A stretch of DNA of 64,000 bases from Methylobacterium fujisawaense (GTDB lineage Bacteria; Pseudomonadota; Alphaproteobacteria; Rhizobiales; Beijerinckiaceae). The notes beneath the pieces are model-generated. The model was not told where the DNA came from. It searched no databases and worked only from the letters and a program-made list of their open reading frames with translations. Shown here piece after piece: positions 36,796 through 46,800 of this stretch (the first letter of the stretch is position 1; every line of letters starts with the position of its first letter). The stretch is from NCBI RefSeq assembly GCF_014138435.1, contig NZ_JACJIM010000009.1, positions 158,345-222,344 on the forward strand, written 5' to 3'. The translations under genes were made by a program, and so were the position numbers.

Positions 36796-37889
36796 ACCTT
36801 GTCCTCTGTCTCCGCAAGCGCCTCGTACCGCGCGATCTGCTCGTATGTCAGCGCGGCGGCATCCGCGCCTCGAGCCTGTGCCCGATACCACGTCCCAGTC
36901 CAGTCGAGCGCCTCCGACAGCCGCAGGCGCCGGTCCCACCCGAGATGCGCGCGAGCCTTCGAGGCGTCGACCTTAAGGAAGGTGGCCTCGTGCGGGTGCG
37001 TGCCGGAGGCAAGCTGCCAGCGCGCGCCCTCGCCCCAGCCCCGGGCCAGACCGGCCACCACATCGGAGACCGGTCGGCAATCCTCGTCGGAAGGCCCGAA
37101 ATTCCAGCCCTCGGCATAACGTGCGCCATCCTGCTCACAGAGCACCTCAGCAAGCCGTAGGTAACCTGAGAGTGGCTCCAGCACGTGCTGCCAAGGGCGC
37201 ACGGCGCCGGGTGAACGAATCTCGACCGGCTCGCCCCGATTGAAGGCACGCACCATGTCGGGGATCAGACGGTCCAACGACCAGTCGCCACCGCCGATGA
37301 CGTTGCCAGCCCGCGCGCTGGCAATCCGGGCTGGATGGCCGCCGGCGCCGAAGAACGAAGCGCGATAGGCGCTGGTCACGAGTTCGGCGCAGCCTTTCGA
37401 GTTCGAATAGGGATCACGCCCACCCATCGGCTCGTCCTCGCGATAGGCCCAGACCCATTCGCGATTCTCGTAGGCCTTGTCGCTGGTCACGATCACCACG
37501 GCCCGCACCGACGGGCAGGCGCGCACCGCCTCCAGCAGGTGGACAGTGCCCATGACGTTGCTGGCATAAGTGCCGACCGGGTCGCTGTAGGAGGGCCGGA
37601 CGAGCGCCTGAGCGGCCAGATGCAGCACGATCTCTGGCTGCGTCTCAGCCACACAGGCGCTGAGCGCGGCGAGGTCTCGCACATCGCCGATCCGGCTGTC
37701 GGCCCGATCCGCCAGGGCCGCCAGCGTGCACAGGCTTGGCTCGGTCTCGGGGGCCAGTGCGAAGCCGGTGACCTGCGCCCCGAGCCGCGTGAGCCAGAGG
37801 CTGAGCCATGCGCCCTTGAAGCCAGTGTGGCCTGTGACCAGCACACGCCGTCCGGACCAGAATCCCGGATCGGGGTTGCGGGCAGCCAT
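36792..37889 (-). CDS. rfbG: CDP-glucose 4,6-dehydratase
   Basis: The 365-residue SDR enzyme converts CDP-glucose to CDP-4-keto-6-deoxyglucose. The motif RRVLVTGHTGFKGAWLSLWL near residue 14 is characteristic (GHTGFKGxWL), with VTSDKAYENREW near 123, DPYSNSKGCAELV (YxxxK) near 147 and SARAGNVIGGGDW near 177. The ATG at 37889 overlaps the rfbF stop by one base and has GGAAGG upstream; a GTG 15 nt earlier is less likely. It is the second step of the operon starting with the cytidylyltransferase. Confidence 0.95.
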   Translation of the reverse strand: MAARNPDPGFWSGRRVLVTGHTGFKGAWLSLWLTRLGAQVTGFALAPETEPSLCTLAALADRADSRIGDVRDLAALSACVAETQPEIVLHLAAQALVRPSYSDPVGTYASNVMGTVHLLEAVRACPSVRAVVIVTSDKAYENREWVWAYREDEPMGGRDPYSNSKGCAELVTSAYRASFFGAGGHPARIASARAGNVIGGGDWSLDRLIPDMVRAFNRGEPVEIRSPGAVRPWQHVLEPLSGYLRLAEVLCEQDGARYAEGWNFGPSDEDCRPVSDVVAGLARGWGEGARWQLASGTHPHEATFLKVDASKARAHLGWDRRLRLSEALDWTGTWYRAQARGADAAALTYEQIARYEALAETEDKV

Positions 37890-38656
37890 CACCACACCTT
37901 CCACGGCGCGGACTTGGCCGTCCAGAGAGTCTCAAGGTGGTTCTTGTCGCGAAGGGTATCCATCGCCTGCCAGAAGCCGGCATGCCGGTAGGCTTGCAGC
38001 TCTCCTTCCCGCGCCAGTCGCTCCAACGGCTCGTTTTCCCAAACGGTGGAGTCATCGGTGACGTAGTCGAGCACCCGTGGGTCGAGGACAAAGAAGCCTC
38101 CGTTGATCACGGCGCCATCGCCGGCCGGCTTCTCGCGGAAGCTACGGATCGCATCGCCGTCCATCTCCAGGGCACCGAACCGGCCTGGCGGGGCCACGGC
38201 GGTCAGAGTGGCCATTCGCCCATGCGCCTTGTGAAAAGCCTTGAGCGCGGTGAGATCGACGTCCGCGACCCCGTCACCGTAGGTCATGAAAAACGGTTCC
38301 GTGCCGAGATAGGGACGCACTCTCTTGAGCCGGCCGCCTGTCATGGTCTCGGGCCCAGTCTCGATCAGCGAGACGTTCCAGTCCTCGGCACCGCTTCTGT
38401 GAAATTCAACTGCGCCCGTTCCCGTCTCGACAGTCACGTCGGAGAGGTGGAGCCGGTAATTAAGAAAGAATTCCTTGATCATATACCCGCGATAGCCGAG
38501 GCAGATCACGAAATCGCGCACCCCGTGGGCGGCGAAGCCCTTCATGATGTGCCAAAGGATCGGCTGTCCTCCGATCTCGACCATCGGCTTCGGACGCGTC
38601 CCGGTCTCCTCGGACAGGCGCGTGCCAAGTCCGCCCGCCAAGATCACAGCTTTCAT
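37889..38656 (-). CDS. rfbF: Glucose-1-phosphate cytidylyltransferase
   Basis: The 255-residue enzyme makes CDP-glucose from CTP and glucose-1-phosphate. Family motifs are MKAVILAGGLGTRLSEETG at the N-terminus, RPKPMVEIGGQPILWHIMK near 21, FFMTYGDGVADVDL near 122 with the metal Asp, and VINGGFFVLDPRVLDYV near 182. It leads a five-gene, overlapping minus-strand operon (rfbF, rfbG, C-methyltransferase, RmlC-like epimerase, SDR). No ascD/ddhC-type 3-dehydrase is present, so the pathway leaves the 3,6-dideoxyhexose route. Upstream DNA is occupied by decayed insertion sequences. Confidence 0.95.
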   Translation of the reverse strand: MKAVILAGGLGTRLSEETGTRPKPMVEIGGQPILWHIMKGFAAHGVRDFVICLGYRGYMIKEFFLNYRLHLSDVTVETGTGAVEFHRSGAEDWNVSLIETGPETMTGGRLKRVRPYLGTEPFFMTYGDGVADVDLTALKAFHKAHGRMATLTAVAPPGRFGALEMDGDAIRSFREKPAGDGAVINGGFFVLDPRVLDYVTDDSTVWENEPLERLAREGELQAYRHAGFWQAMDTLRDKNHLETLWTAKSAPWKVW

Positions 38657-38775
38657 TGTGAGAATGACCTCCGCCAGCCGTACATGCCTGCCACAGGGGC
38701 TGCTCGGTTACATACTCGGCCGGCCAGTGCAAGTGCGATGCCCCTTGGCCTGCTGCCCGTTTGTTTGACACCGAC

Positions 38776-39072
38776 CTAGGCGAGTTTGGCCCGCTTCTCG
38801 AACTCGAGCGGGCCGAGATTTCCGAGCGTCGCGTGACGCCGCGCTGCGTTATAGAGGGACTTGATGTCATCGAACACGGCTGCCCGTGCCTTGTCCCGCG
38901 GTCGGTCGGCCGCGCCGTCCGTTCGGACTTCGGCGAGAAGACGAAGCTCTCCATCGCCGCATCGTGCCAGACGTTGCCCGACCGGCCCATCGAGCACACG
39001 ATGCCGTGCCCGGCCATCAGCCGCTGGAACGGCCCGGTCGTAGAGGGGCTGCCCTGGACGCCCTTCATGTGT
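38776..39072 (-). pseudogene. IS3-family transposase remnant (C-terminal part)
   Basis: The minus-strand translation in two frames gives the end of an IS3-type OrfB integrase: FQRLMAGHGIVCSMGRSGNVW, then AAMESF, then after a frame change YNAARRHATLGNLGPLEFE. These are the familiar segments around the last Glu of the DDE triad and the C-terminal tail. The N-terminal two thirds are missing and a frameshift breaks the rest, so it is inactive. It abuts the IS110 remnant. Confidence 0.8.
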
Positions 39073-39073
39073 G

Positions 39074-40010
39074 TCAAGCGGCGATGCGCGTCCGGTTGAT
39101 CGCCGGCTGCCGATGGATGATGAGCGTCAACACCTCGCGAGCGAAGCAGCGTTTCAGGCAGCGAAACGCGTCCAGTTTTGAGCGGCCCTCCGCGATACGA
39201 CGCGCCGCGTACGCCCTGGTCCGCATAACCCGTCCGTCGGCGTCCGATCGCGAGGATGTGCAGCGCGCTGTTGGCGGCGCAATCACCGCCGCGGTTGCGG
39301 CGATGGCCCACCGTCTTGCCACAGGAGGCCGGCACAGGGCTCACGTCACACGACGCCGGGAAGCCCGCCTCCGAGCGCAAGCCTTCGGGATTGTCGCCGG
39401 CCGTCAGTTGGAGTTGCGCGGTGCCGGTGCGACGATGGAGTTGCGGGCCACCACGCGTTCCGGCGCGAGCTCATCGACGAGATCGCCGCTCATGGGATCG
39501 AGATCGGCAATCTCGTCTCGCGGCTCCATGCAGCGCCGCGCCAGGGTCTTCAGGCCGATCCGGTACGCGGTCTCGGCGCCGTGATAGGCGCCCAGATCAG
39601 GCCGCCACGCCGCCAGGGTCCGGATGAGCTGCACTCAGGCGATCCGGCGCAGCGCCTCGCGCAGGCCTTCGGGCGCACACAGGATGGTGTTGTGGATCAT
39701 CTGCAAGGTGATGCGCCGGTCAGCCCCCCTTCCGGCACGCGCTCAGGACACGCAACGACCCGGCCATGCCATCGCGGGTGCGGGGCGTGACGGCGCGGGT
39801 ACCGGCGAAGGCGGCGTGTGCCGCACACTCGGCATCGAAATCGTCGCTCGTGCCCTGCCGCCGACGATCCTGAGCATCGGGAGCGGCCACCTTCAGCAGC
39901 TCGATTCCAGCCAGATGCAGAAAGCGGGGCAGGTCGGCACCATAGCTGCCGGTCAACGCGACCCCGACGCCGCGCGCCGAACGCATCCAGATCCGCCATT
40001 GCCAATCGCC
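39074..40010 (-). pseudogene. IS110-family transposase remnant, multiply frameshifted
   Basis: Pieces of an IS110-type transposase are spread over several minus-strand frames in the right order. They include LTGSYGADLPRFLHLAGIE and SDDFDAECAAHAAFAGTR near 39960-39820, LQMIHNTILCAPEGLREAL near 39700, the CDVSPVPASCGKT and NRGGDCAANSALHILAI segments near 39350-39260, and RTRAYAARRIAEGRSK with CLKRCFAREVLTL near 39210-39120. At least three frame changes and a stop interrupt it. It is an old, non-functional copy. Confidence 0.8.
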
Positions 40011-40826
40011 CTGTCGAGTCGCGCCGAAACGCGCTGAGGCATGCCAGCCCCACACAGCGAAGGACCTGTCGGAGCCAGCCGCAAGAGCACTATCCCGGCG
40101 CCTCCTATCTCTGCCCCTTGGAGGTGCATTCGGGGCACCCAAAATGTCTGGCGAAAGCGTTCGTCGGCGTTTGGACCCTGCATTTCCACATCATGGCATG
40201 TCTCTTGCTCAACGCCGTCGGCATGCCGCGGCGGCCGAGGCCGACCGCAAGCCGAATTGCCGCCCGTCCCGGCGACGTGCTACCGGAGCGCCCGCTCGCT
40301 GCGGATAGGATGGCCGGCGTCCGGGAATGGATCCTCTCATCTCCGTTTCGGACCGTGCAGGACCTGCATCGTTTAATTCGCCACCGATTTGCTCTGATCG
40401 GCGAACAGACGGGGAAGATCTTGCCAGCTACAGATTGGGAAAATCTCACGTGCCACTGTGGGGATCATCGAGAGAGGGCGACTGCCATTTGAAGCCGAGG
40501 GCCGCTCACGACGCGCCTTCGGGCGCGCTGTAGCTTTAGGAAGACCGCTCAACGGGCAACAGCCCCCCTGCGGCGATCGAAATCAAGTCGCCACAATCTT
40601 AAGGTATAATTCAAAGTTGCAAAGAGTCCGAACTGCTTACACCGGGATTCAGCACCGTATGAGCGGTGGAGCCCTGCCTTGGCGCCAAGCATCGGAACCG
40701 TGATTGGCAACGGCTCGAACTGCCCGTCGCAGGAGCCAGAGACCTTCGAATCGTAGCGGCACCCGACCAACGAGCGGACGAAGTGCTGGCCAACTCAGAT
40801 TTCGGATTTGAACCAGGAGCCCACCC
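40011..40826 (+). other. Leader region of the giant glycosyltransferase gene
   Basis: About 800 bp without a recognisable gene. Base composition becomes AT-richer toward the right. A perfect TATAAT lies at 40605-40610, but no convincing -35 box is found at 16-18 nt. The gene itself begins with TTG preceded by AGGAG (40815-40819) at 7 nt. The left part may be further transposon debris. Confidence 0.4.
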
Positions 40827-43800
40827 TTGAAAGAGTTCGAACCGGCGTTGGATCAGCATAATTCGGTCAACGCGGCTTCTGCGAAGGACCGAATTCGGCG
40901 GCTGTTCGACGCGCATTGGTACCTGGCCATCAATTCCGACGTCGCTGCGGCCGGCCTCGATCCGCTTGAGCACTACCTGTCCGACGGCGTGGCCGAGGGC
41001 CGGGACCCGCACCCACTGTTCGATACGTCTTGGTACTTGGCGCAGAACCCCGACGTCGCCGCATCTGGCCGCAATCCACTTGAGCATTACCTGACCGACG
41101 GCGCGGCCGAGGGCAGGGACCCGCACCCGCTGTTCGATACGTCTTGGTACTTGGCGCAGAATCCCGACGTCGCCGCGTCTGGCTGCAACCCGCTTGAGCA
41201 TTATCTGTCCGACGGCGCATCCGAGGGCCGGGCCCCGCACCCGCAACGGCGGCTGTTCGACGAGCCTTGGTACCTGGCCAGCAATTCCGACGTCGCTGCG
41301 GCCGGCCTCGATCCGCTGAAGCACTACCTGTTCGAAGGCGCGGCCGAGGGCCGAGACCCACACCCGCTGTTCGACACGTCTTGGTACTTGGAGCAGAATC
41401 CCGACGTCGCCGCATCTGGCCGCAACCCGCTTGAGCATTACCTGTCCGACGGGGCGGCCGAGGGCAGGGACCCGCACCCCCTGTTCGATACGTCTTGGTA
41501 CCTGGAGCAGAATCCCGACGTCGCCGCATCCGGCCGCAACCCACTTGAGCACTACCTTTTCGCGGGTGCTGCCGAGGGCCGGGAGCCGTACCCGCAGCCG
41601 CTGTTCAACACGTCCTGGTATCTGCAGCAGAACCCCGACGTCGCCGCCGCCGGTTACATTCCACTGGTCCATTATCTGTCTTCAGGAGCTGCCGAGGGGC
41701 GGGACCCGCACCCCCTGTTCGACACGTCCTGGTACCTGGAGCGGAACCCCGACGTCGCCGCGGCCGGCCGCAACCCGCTCGTCCACTTCATGGCCGACGG
41801 CATCGCCGAAGGCCGGGACCCGCACCCCCTGTTCGACACGTCCTGGTACCTGGAGCGGAACCCCGACGTCGCCGCGGCCGGCCGCAACCCGCTCGAGCAC
41901 TACCTTTTCGATGGCGCCGCCGAGGGCCGGGCCCCGCACCCCCTGTTCGATGCCTCCTGGTATCTGCGGCGGAACCCCGACGTCGCCGCCGCCGGTTACA
42001 TTCCACTGGTCCATTATCTGTCTTCAGGAGCTGCCGAGGGGCGGGACCCGCACCCCCTGTTCGACACGTCCTGGTACCTGGAGCGGAACCCCGACGTCGC
42101 CGCGGCCGGCCGCAACCCGCTCGAGCACTACCTTTTCGACGGCGCCGCCGAGGGCCGGGACCCGCACTTGCTGTTCGACACGTCCTGGTACCTGAAGCAG
42201 AATCCTGGCGTCGCCGCGGCCGGCCGAAACCCGCTCGAGCACTACATTTTCGAGGGCGCCGCCGAGGGGCGGGACCCGCACCCGTTCTTCGATGCCTCTT
42301 GGTACCTGAAGCAGAACCCCGGCCTCAAGGCGGCCGGCGGCAATCCGCTCGAGCACTACCTTTTCGAGGGCGCCGCCAACGGGCAGGATCCGCACCCGCT
42401 GTTCGATGCCTCCTGGTATCTGGAGCGGAACCCCGACGTCGCCGCGGCCGGCTGCAATCCCCTGGTCCATTACCTGTCTTCCGGCGCCGCTGAGGGACGC
42501 TCCCCGAATGCATTCTTCGAGCCGGCCTGGTATCTGGCACGATGCCCAGACGCAGCGCAGGCAACCGGTAACCCGGCGATCCATTACCTCCTGCACGGCG
42601 GTCCGGCCGGAGCGGATCCAGGCCCGACCTTCTGCACCGCATATTACCGTGCTGCCAACCGCCTGGGTGAGGCAGATATCGGCGCGCCGCTGGTGCATTA
42701 TCTGACGATCGGCAGAGAGCGCGGTTTGAGGATTGCGCCAAGTCCCGTCATCCCTGCCGGATGGGATGTGCCGAAAGGCAAGGCATGGCGTGAGAGTTTC
42801 GAAGGCCGGCTGAACGCGCAAGTCGCGGAGCTCGCCGACGCCGACCTGACGCCGCCTTTCGGTGCGGGATCTCCCACCTTCTCGATCACCACCACAGTCT
42901 ATGACACGGATCCCGATTTCATCCGGGAACTCTCCGACAGCATCTCCCGGCAGGTGTTCGGGGACTTCGAATGGCTGATCCTCGATAATGGATCGACCTC
43001 ACCCGCAACGCGAGCCGCTTGCGCGGCTGTAGCGGCGGCCGACGTCGCGCGGGTGAAGCTATTTCGCATCGAGCAAAACCGCCACATCATTGGCGGCAAT
43101 CGATATCTGCTCGAGGAGGCTGCCGGACACTACATCGTACCCGTCGATTCTGATGACGTCCTGTACGACAACACCCTCGCCGTCCTGGCCGATGTGTTGA
43201 GACGTCATGCCAGCTCCCCACCCGCAATTGTCTATAGCGATGAGCAGAAAGTCGACATAGACGGAGTACCGCTTGAGCTGATCTGGCGACACCCTTACTC
43301 CCTCGCCTCTGCCTACACCACGGCTCCGGCGGCACATCTGCTCGTCTACTCTCGTGAACGTGCTTTGGAATGCGGCGTCTACACCAACGATGACGCGCGC
43401 GGCTGTCATGACTGGGATACTGCGCTGCGCCTCACTGAAGACGGCGCCGGCGCAGTCCATGTACCGGAAGTACTTTACGGCCGGCGCGTCCATGCGGGAT
43501 CGACTGCGTTAGACAACAAGATCAAGACAACCATCGGGACTTCTCATCATGCTGTCCTGCGTAGTAGCCTCGAGCGCCGCGGCTTGCAGGACCGTTTTGC
43601 GACAACCGATCATGCGACCGGCATTGCAACCCGGCAGAAATTCAGCCGGCTCCGCAGTGCGCTCCCCTCGATCGCCATAGATTTTGTCATCGCGTGGGGC
43701 GCGTACGACCTGGGCGCGACGGAGCATAATCTCCGTCTTCTCTACACGGCAGACATGTCAGCCCGCGTCCTCTATCCGGCCTCCATGGAGGCGGAGGTCG

Positions 43801-46800
43801 CCGCGCTGCGTCAGAGCCTGCCGGACGCAGCCGTGACCTGGGTGCCCTGCGCGACACACGAGACCCTCCTCGACGCGGTCCATGCGGTCGGGCCGGACAC
43901 GTTCGCCAAAGCCTTCGTCACGGCTGACGTCTGGCTCGATCACGCGGACGCCCTGGTGCAGGCGGTCGGCCTTCTCGAACTGGATGGCCGAGCCGGCATC
44001 GTCGGCGGCATGCTCAGACTGCCCGGCGGAATCACGCACAGCGCCGGTCTGATGGCCGGGCTGGACGGTTTGGCAGGCCTGCTGTTCAGGAACTGGCCAA
44101 CAGCGTCGGTTCCGTGGATGTACGGGAAGGCCTCCCACCGGGTGAGCGGGTTCCCTGGTATGGCGCTGTGCGTGAGAGCCGACCTGCTGCGCGCGGGCTG
44201 CCGGCTCGGCGGTTTCGACCGGCGGGACACCGTGCATGGCCTTGCCTTCTGCCTGGAGGCCGGTCGCCTCGGCTACACCTCCGTGTTGGACGAGGCGATG
44301 GAAGGCGAAGTCCTCGACCCGGCCCCGTCGCACGTTGGGGCAGGCGAGCCGACGCGCGTTCACCTCCAGATCCGGTTCAAAGCAGAGACAGCCCACCCGC
44401 CGATCTCGCCCCATTTGACGCGGTGCGGAGCGCGCTTCGGGGCGCTGCCGGGGCCGGACGAGATCGCGGAGCGTCGTCAACATCGCGACCTGCCGCTCAT
44501 ACCGGCCTTGAATCTTCGCATCGCGCCACATCTCGCGCGGCACCCGACCATCAACCTCCTGCTGCCGGGCGTCCGGAAGGCGAGCCTGTCGGGCGGACCG
44601 AACACGGCTCTCAACATCGGATATCGACTCGCCGCGCTTGGCTTCGCCGTCCGGATCTTCTCAACCGACGTGCCGACCGACCCGGATCTCGATCCGATCT
44701 GGGATCACATCGTCAGCATTTCGGGCGGCTCCGAGCGCTTTGCGCATATGAGCATCATCGACGCGTCCGACCGAACCAAGTCCGTGGAGATCGGCGCCAA
44801 TGACATTTTCTTCGCCACAGCGTGGTGGACGGCCCGCATGGCCTATGCGGCCCGCGATCTGGTGGGACATCGCCCGTTCATCTATCTGATTCAGGACTTC
44901 GAGCCGATCCTGTATCCGGCCTCGACGGCCTATGCGGCGGCTCTGGAGACTTACAGCCTCCCGCACCTCCCGTTCGTCAACACGACGCTGCTGCGCGATT
45001 ACCTCGTCGATGAGGAGATCGGCCTGTTCCGCGAACCGGAGCACCGCGCGCGCACGCTGTTCTTCGATCCCGCGATCGACAGGACCTATTTCTACCCCGA
45101 GCCCGCACGATTCCGGGGAGCGCCGCTGCCGGCCGAGCTTCCCGAAAGGGAACGGAGGAAGCGACGCCTGCTCTTCTATGCGCGGCCGACGAACGGCATT
45201 CGCAACCTCTTCGAGATCGGAGTGGCAGCCCTGCGCGCGGCCATCAGCGAGCAGACCCTGAGCGCGGAGAACTGGGAGTTCGTCGGGATGGGCGAAGCGT
45301 TCGCGCCCTTCGACCTCGGCTGCGGCGCACGCCTCGCTTGCGCGCCCTGGCTCGGCTTCGACGGTTACGCGCAGCTGATGCGGGACTCTGACATCATCCT
45401 CTCGCTCATGCTGTCGCCGCATCCGAGCTACCCGCCGCTCGAGATGGCCGGCTGCGGCGGCATAGCCGTCACCAACACCTATGGCAGCCGGACCGCGACG
45501 AAGATGGCCGCGCTCTCCTCCAACATCATCGCGGTCGAGCCGAACGTACCGGCGATAGTCGAAGCCCTGATCGAGGCGGTCGGCCGACTGGACGATTGCG
45601 CAGCGCGCGAGGCGGGCGCCACCCTCGCGCTGCCGGCGACCTGGGACGACAGCTTCGCGACGGCAATTCCGGCGCTCTCTGAGATGATCCGAGCGCAGGG
45701 TGTGCCAAACGATGCGCCTGCACGCCCGCCTATCGGCGAACCCAGCCGCCTGGGCAAACCGGGACCCGACCCGGACAGCGCCTACGCGGCCTTCCTGGCA
45801 GATGCCGCGGCACGCCGTGCGCTGGTCAATCACGGCGTTCCGGAACCGGGGCTGTTTACGTTCGTCACTACGGTCTGGAACACCGCGCCGGCCTATCTCG
45901 ACGTCTTGGCCCGCAGCCTGCACCGTCAGGTGGGCGGCCAAGTCTTCGAATGGTTCATCCTCGATAACGGAACAACACGGCCGGAGACGCGGGCGTTTCT
46001 CGAGACATTGGCAGAACGGCGGCCTTATGTCCGCCTGGAGCGCGTAGAATCGAATCTCGGAATCATCGGCGGCATGCGCTATTGCCTCGAACGCGCGCGC
46101 GGCCGGTACATCCTGCCCCTGGATTCCGATGATTACATCAATCCAGACTGCCTACGCACGCTTGCTTGGTATGTACAGAAATATGACTATCCGCCGCTTC
46201 TCTATACCGACGAAGACAAGCTCGTCGGCGAGCGTCTGAGCGATCCGTTTCAGAAGCCGGACTGGGATCCCGTTCTCTTCTCGGCCCAGTGCTACATCGC
46301 CCATCTCTGCGCGATCGACCGCGCACGGGCGCTCGAACTCGACGTGTACGGCGATCCCGCTCCCGAGGGCAGCCACGACTGGGACACCTTCACGCGCTTC
46401 TGGATAGCAGGCCACACTCCGATCCACGTGCCGCATGTGCTCTATGCGTGGCGGCTCCACCCGCAGTCGACCGCCGGCGGAAACATGGAGTCGAAGCCTG
46501 TCGTATTCGATTCGCAGCGCGCGGTTCTGAAGCGGTTTCTTGCCGGTACGCCGAACGGCGATCGTTTCGAACTCGTGCCAAGCCCGCTCTTCGGCAATAC
46601 GCCCGATTGGTGGATGCGCCGCCGACGGATCGAGGGCCGACCGATCACCACGATTCTGCTGCGCGGGGAGACCGAAGGCGACTCCGTCCCCGACATCAGG
46701 ATTGCCCAGGGTCTGGATCACGAGATCGCGACGATGGAGATCGGCGCGGGTCCGCTGAGTCTCAAGGCGCTCGTCATCGATGCCGCCAAGCGCGGACGCC

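Larger units (their letters stand above)
40900..42747 (+). repeat. Array of 16 tandem 38-residue (114-bp) coding repeats
   Basis: The repeat units start at F(D/N)xSWYL, continue NPDVAAAG, then NPLxHYL and GAAEGRDPHP. Units 3 and 6 carry 2-3 extra residues at their ends (PQRR, PQP) and the last two units are diverged. Units 7-8 and 10-11 are identical at DNA level over 152 bp, indicating recent homogenisation. Confidence 0.9.

Noticed and set aside
40605..40610. Perfect TATAAT upstream of the giant gene as a promoter
   Set aside because: No -35 box at usable spacing and over 200 nt from the start codon, so it is only mentioned as part of the leader.
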